A DNA stretch of 64,000 nt from Oscillatoriaceae cyanobacterium Prado104 (GTDB lineage: Bacteria > Cyanobacteriota > Cyanobacteriia > Cyanobacteriales > Microcoleaceae): assembly GCA_025454405.1 (NCBI GenBank), contig JALOON010000027.1, positions 1 to 64,000 of the forward strand, read 5' to 3'. This document shows positions 61,693 through 64,000 of this stretch, piece after piece. Both the position numbers and the translations under genes were made by a program. Positions within the stretch are counted from its first letter, which is position 1, and the number at the start of each line of letters is the position of its first letter. The notes under the pieces were generated by a model that was not told the DNA's origin, did no database searches, and worked only from the letters and a program-made list of their open reading frames with translations.

Positions 61693-63681
61693 CTACATTG
61701 CACGTTCGGTCAATTTTGTCAAGACCTGGTTCGATCGCTCGACAAAATCCTTCATTCCCTCAGCATCAAAACCCTTCTGGGCCATCAAAGCCAAGTCGTA
61801 AACGTGGTGGCAAATCATGCTAGCCAACTGCGCCGACGGAGACTCGCCACCGCCCTGAATAATCGCGCCCTGACTCAAACTGGTAAGATTTTGAATCAGC
61901 GGGTGGGCCGTATTCACCAGCAAAACATGTTCTTCGGGGAATTCCGCTGCTTGCTGCTGCAACAGCGCCGTCATATCCCGCATCCGGCGCAAAGCTTCCG
62001 GTAAAAGAACAATTGCAGGCGGCGTTCCCTCGGGAGAATCCGACTTCAAAGCTTCAGTGCGGATGTTCACTTTCGGCTTGTTCAAAGCTTTTTGGAACAA
62101 TTCTTTAATTTGTTCGCTGCGAGTTTTATTGGTAGCCGGATCGACAATTTCCGCTTCTTTTTCTTTGTCAATTAAAGTGTCGTCAAGTTCGGCATCCACC
62201 CGCGAAAATTTCACATCTTGATACTCGCGTTCTAGGAAACTAATAAAGTGCGTGTCGATGAAAGAATCCATAAACAGCACTTCTAAACCTTGGCTTTTGT
62301 GCAGCGCGACGTAAGTTGCTTGAGAAGCCGGATCGGTGCAGTAAAACACCCGATTTTCGTGGCGTTTTTGATTGCGTTCCAAATACTCTTTCAGCGTCGT
62401 GTAGGGCTGGGTAGAACCAGAAGTTTCCGACTTCGGAGTGACATCTTGCCACACATCTCCCGCCTCGGATTGTACTTGCACTTCGGGCGTTGCAGTTTCT
62501 GATTTTTCTGCTGGCGGTTCGTAGGTGCTGCGATAGATTAAGATATCTTCAACTTGCTTTTTGAACTTGTCATCGTTGAGGATGCCAAACTTGACAAAAG
62601 TGCCGATATCTTGCCAGCAACGGATGTATTCATCTCGATCGTCCCGGTAAAGTTCCTTGAGTCGATCGCCCACTTTTTTCGCGATATAATCAGCTATTCT
62701 CCGCACAGTACGGTTGCTTTGCAAGGAACTCCGAGACACGTTCAGCGGAATATCGGTACTGTCAATGACTCCCCGCAGCGGCATCAAGAATTTCGGAATA
62801 ATTTCCTCGCAGTGGTCGCTAACAAAAACCTGATTGCAGAATAGCTTGATGTTTCCTTGAGTAACATCCACATCCGGCCGCAATTTCGGGAAGAATAGAA
62901 TCCCGTTCACAATGAAAGGATAATCTGTATTCAGGTGCACCCACAGCAGCGGTTCCTCTTGGAACGGGTAAAGGTAGCGGTACAGATCCAAATAATCTTG
63001 TTTCTGCAAATTGCTTGCCGATTCCCGCCAAATAGCTTTGTGCTTGTTGAGTTCTTCACCCTCAAATTTGATGGGAACGGGCATGAAATCGCAGTAAGTT
63101 TTGATTAACTGCTTGATGCGGCTGGGCTCTAAATATTCCTGTTCTTCATCTTGCAGGGTTAGAGTAATCGTAGTGCCGCGTTCCGTGCGGGTAGATTCCG
63201 ACAGTTCAAAAGCGGGGGAACCGTCGCAAGACCAGTGTACAGCTTGCGCGCCTTCTTGGTAAGAAAGAGTGTCAATATCTACTTGCTTCGCCACCATGAA
63301 AGAAGAGTAAAAACCCAACCCAAAGTGACCGATAATTGCATCTTCGCCATTGCCTTGATATTTTTGAATAAATTCTTCAGCACTGGAGAAAGCGACTTGG
63401 TTGATGTATTTTTTTACCTCGTCGGCGGTCATGCCGATGCCGTTATCGGAAATTGAAATTGTTTTGTTTTCTTTGTCGATCGCAATGTTAATTTCGGGTT
63501 CGCCAATGCCACCGCTGTATTCCCCGGAACGGGAAACCATTTTTAGTTTGGCAATGGCATCAACACCGTTAGAAATTAGTTCCCGCAAGAAGACTTCGTG
63601 GTCGGTGTATAGCGACTTCTTAATAATCGGGAAGATATTCTCGGTATGAATTGTGATTGTTCCCTGTTCTAAAACTGTCAT
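61693..63681 (-). CDS. htpG: Chaperone HtpG (Hsp90 family)
   Basis: A 662-aa Hsp90 homologue that aids folding and stress tolerance, including heat and high light in cyanobacteria. The N-terminal ATPase carries FLRELISNGVDAIAKL (catalytic Glu, Mg-binding Asn), DNGIGMT and GHFGLGFYSS. The middle domain includes the conserved catalytic-loop region PLNVSRSSLQSN, and the C-terminal dimerisation domain ends NQVLTKLTERAM. A charged low-complexity linker (about residues 390-430) separates middle and C-terminal parts. Family members more often have SNAxDA; here it is SNGVDA. Start is supported by the common MTVLEQGTITIHTENIFP. Confidence 0.96.
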   Translation of the reverse strand: MTVLEQGTITIHTENIFPIIKKSLYTDHEVFLRELISNGVDAIAKLKMVSRSGEYSGGIGEPEINIAIDKENKTISISDNGIGMTADEVKKYINQVAFSSAEEFIQKYQGNGEDAIIGHFGLGFYSSFMVAKQVDIDTLSYQEGAQAVHWSCDGSPAFELSESTRTERGTTITLTLQDEEQEYLEPSRIKQLIKTYCDFMPVPIKFEGEELNKHKAIWRESASNLQKQDYLDLYRYLYPFQEEPLLWVHLNTDYPFIVNGILFFPKLRPDVDVTQGNIKLFCNQVFVSDHCEEIIPKFLMPLRGVIDSTDIPLNVSRSSLQSNRTVRRIADYIAKKVGDRLKELYRDDRDEYIRCWQDIGTFVKFGILNDDKFKKQVEDILIYRSTYEPPAEKSETATPEVQVQSEAGDVWQDVTPKSETSGSTQPYTTLKEYLERNQKRHENRVFYCTDPASQATYVALHKSQGLEVLFMDSFIDTHFISFLEREYQDVKFSRVDAELDDTLIDKEKEAEIVDPATNKTRSEQIKELFQKALNKPKVNIRTEALKSDSPEGTPPAIVLLPEALRRMRDMTALLQQQAAEFPEEHVLLVNTAHPLIQNLTSLSQGAIIQGGGESPSAQLASMICHHVYDLALMAQKGFDAEGMKDFVERSNQVLTKLTERAM

Positions 63682-63709
63682 AATTGTTCGCTAGGTAATT
63701 TTGAGAAAT

Positions 63710-63772
63710 CAACTGTCAACCTGTTTGCTGTCAACTGTCAACTGTCAACTGTCAACTGTCAACTGTCAACTG
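63710..63772. repeat. (caactgt) heptamer array upstream of htpG
   Basis: Six or more tandem caactgt units at 63729-63772, with one and a half more units at 63710-63722. They sit within 90 bp of the htpG start, where the promoter would be expected. Further on, (gccttca)n lies at 63880-63905 and cttcttcc-type sequence at 63909-63940. Confidence 0.9.
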
Positions 63773-63938
63773 ACTATTTAATGATTTTGGGCGATCGCGC
63801 TACCTTTCGCCAAAGGGATTACCACAAAAAGCTGATTCGGTTTCCCACACATCATATCGCAACCACCAAAATGTTCTTCAGCCTTCAGCCTTCAGCCTTC
63901 AGCCTTACCCTCTTCCTTCTTCCTTCTTCCTTCTTCCT

Positions 63939-64000
63939 TCACAGGGGCAACCGCAGCAGGAAAGTAGAACCTTGCCCGAATTCGCTGCGGGCGGTGAGGG
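63939..64000 (-). CDS. Sensor histidine kinase, C-terminal end only
   Basis: Reading leftward from the window edge: LTARSEFGQGSTFLLRLPL and a stop. This is the characteristic last strand of a HATPase_c domain. The gene lies mostly outside the window, upstream of htpG and on the same strand. Its end abuts the cttcttcc repeat. Confidence 0.75.
   Translation of the reverse strand, partial: LTARSEFGQGSTFLLRLPL

Noticed and set aside
1..64000. tRNA, rRNA or riboswitch genes, or a prophage/integrative element
   Set aside because: I looked for tRNA T-loop patterns, rRNA-like conserved blocks, integrases and phage structural genes and found none I could support; a covariance-model scan would be needed to exclude small RNAs.

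Overview
The window comes from the chromosome of a filamentous cyanobacterium, most likely of the Microcoleus/Oscillatoria/Phormidium type. The evidence is the photosystem genes psbZ and psaE, the cyanobacterial NDH-1 subunit gene ndhO, very frequent HIP1 octamers (gcgatcgc) and their cores, very large multidomain sensor kinases, and intergenic regions full of heptamer repeats and dispersed hairpin repeats. I see no rRNA or tRNA genes, no CRISPR array, no prophage and no intact transposon.

Layout. 0.3-3.3 kb: a DHH phosphoesterase part and a CBS/tRNA-nucleotidyltransferase part that read as one gene split by a small deletion. 3.7-13.2 kb: housekeeping and photosynthesis genes (psbZ, ribH, a GT39-type membrane glycosyltransferase, a pentapeptide-repeat protein, a RibD-type reductase, psaE-mutM, ndhO, malate dehydrogenase). 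13.6-29.0 kb: signalling genes (a Ser/Thr kinase-ATPase-histidine kinase hybrid of 1843 aa, a six-PAS histidine kinase, and a PAS/GAF/GGDEF/EAL protein). 29.2-39.7 kb: a DegT-type aminotransferase, an AarF/ABC1 kinase, a small membrane protein, three tandem glycosyltransferase-like paralogues, and a polyferredoxin-like membrane protein fused to a cNMP-binding-like domain. 40-45.6 kb: accessory material with a toxin-antitoxin pair, several gene relics and a CBM20-SGNH-DUF1796 protein. 45.6-59.2 kb: proS, two MASE1-anchored adenylate cyclases and a second giant hybrid kinase of 1888 aa. 59.3-64 kb: rpmB, two more DUF433/DUF5615 toxin-antitoxin modules (one with a gutted toxin), htpG, and the 3' end of another histidine kinase.

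The most unusual theme is repeat invasion of coding sequence. Dispersed repeats that also occur between genes are found in frame inside five otherwise intact genes (CCA-adding enzyme, EAL phosphodiesterase domain, MutM, and the same linker of both giant kinases). The heptamer aattggg and its purine/pyrimidine-rich companion have no stop codon in any of six frames, which may explain why this class can sit inside genes. The window also holds a 144-bp MITE-like element with 18-bp perfect terminal inverted repeats and a 10-bp target duplication, and a 15-bp inverted-repeat family whose interior has expanded into a 29-bp tandem array.

Inferred biology: a dense signalling neighbourhood (two cAMP-forming cyclases, one c-di-GMP enzyme, four histidine kinases counting the partial one) beside cell-surface glycosylation functions. 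That would suit a motile, mat-forming, light-responsive cyanobacterium, but any link between these genes is inference from co-location.
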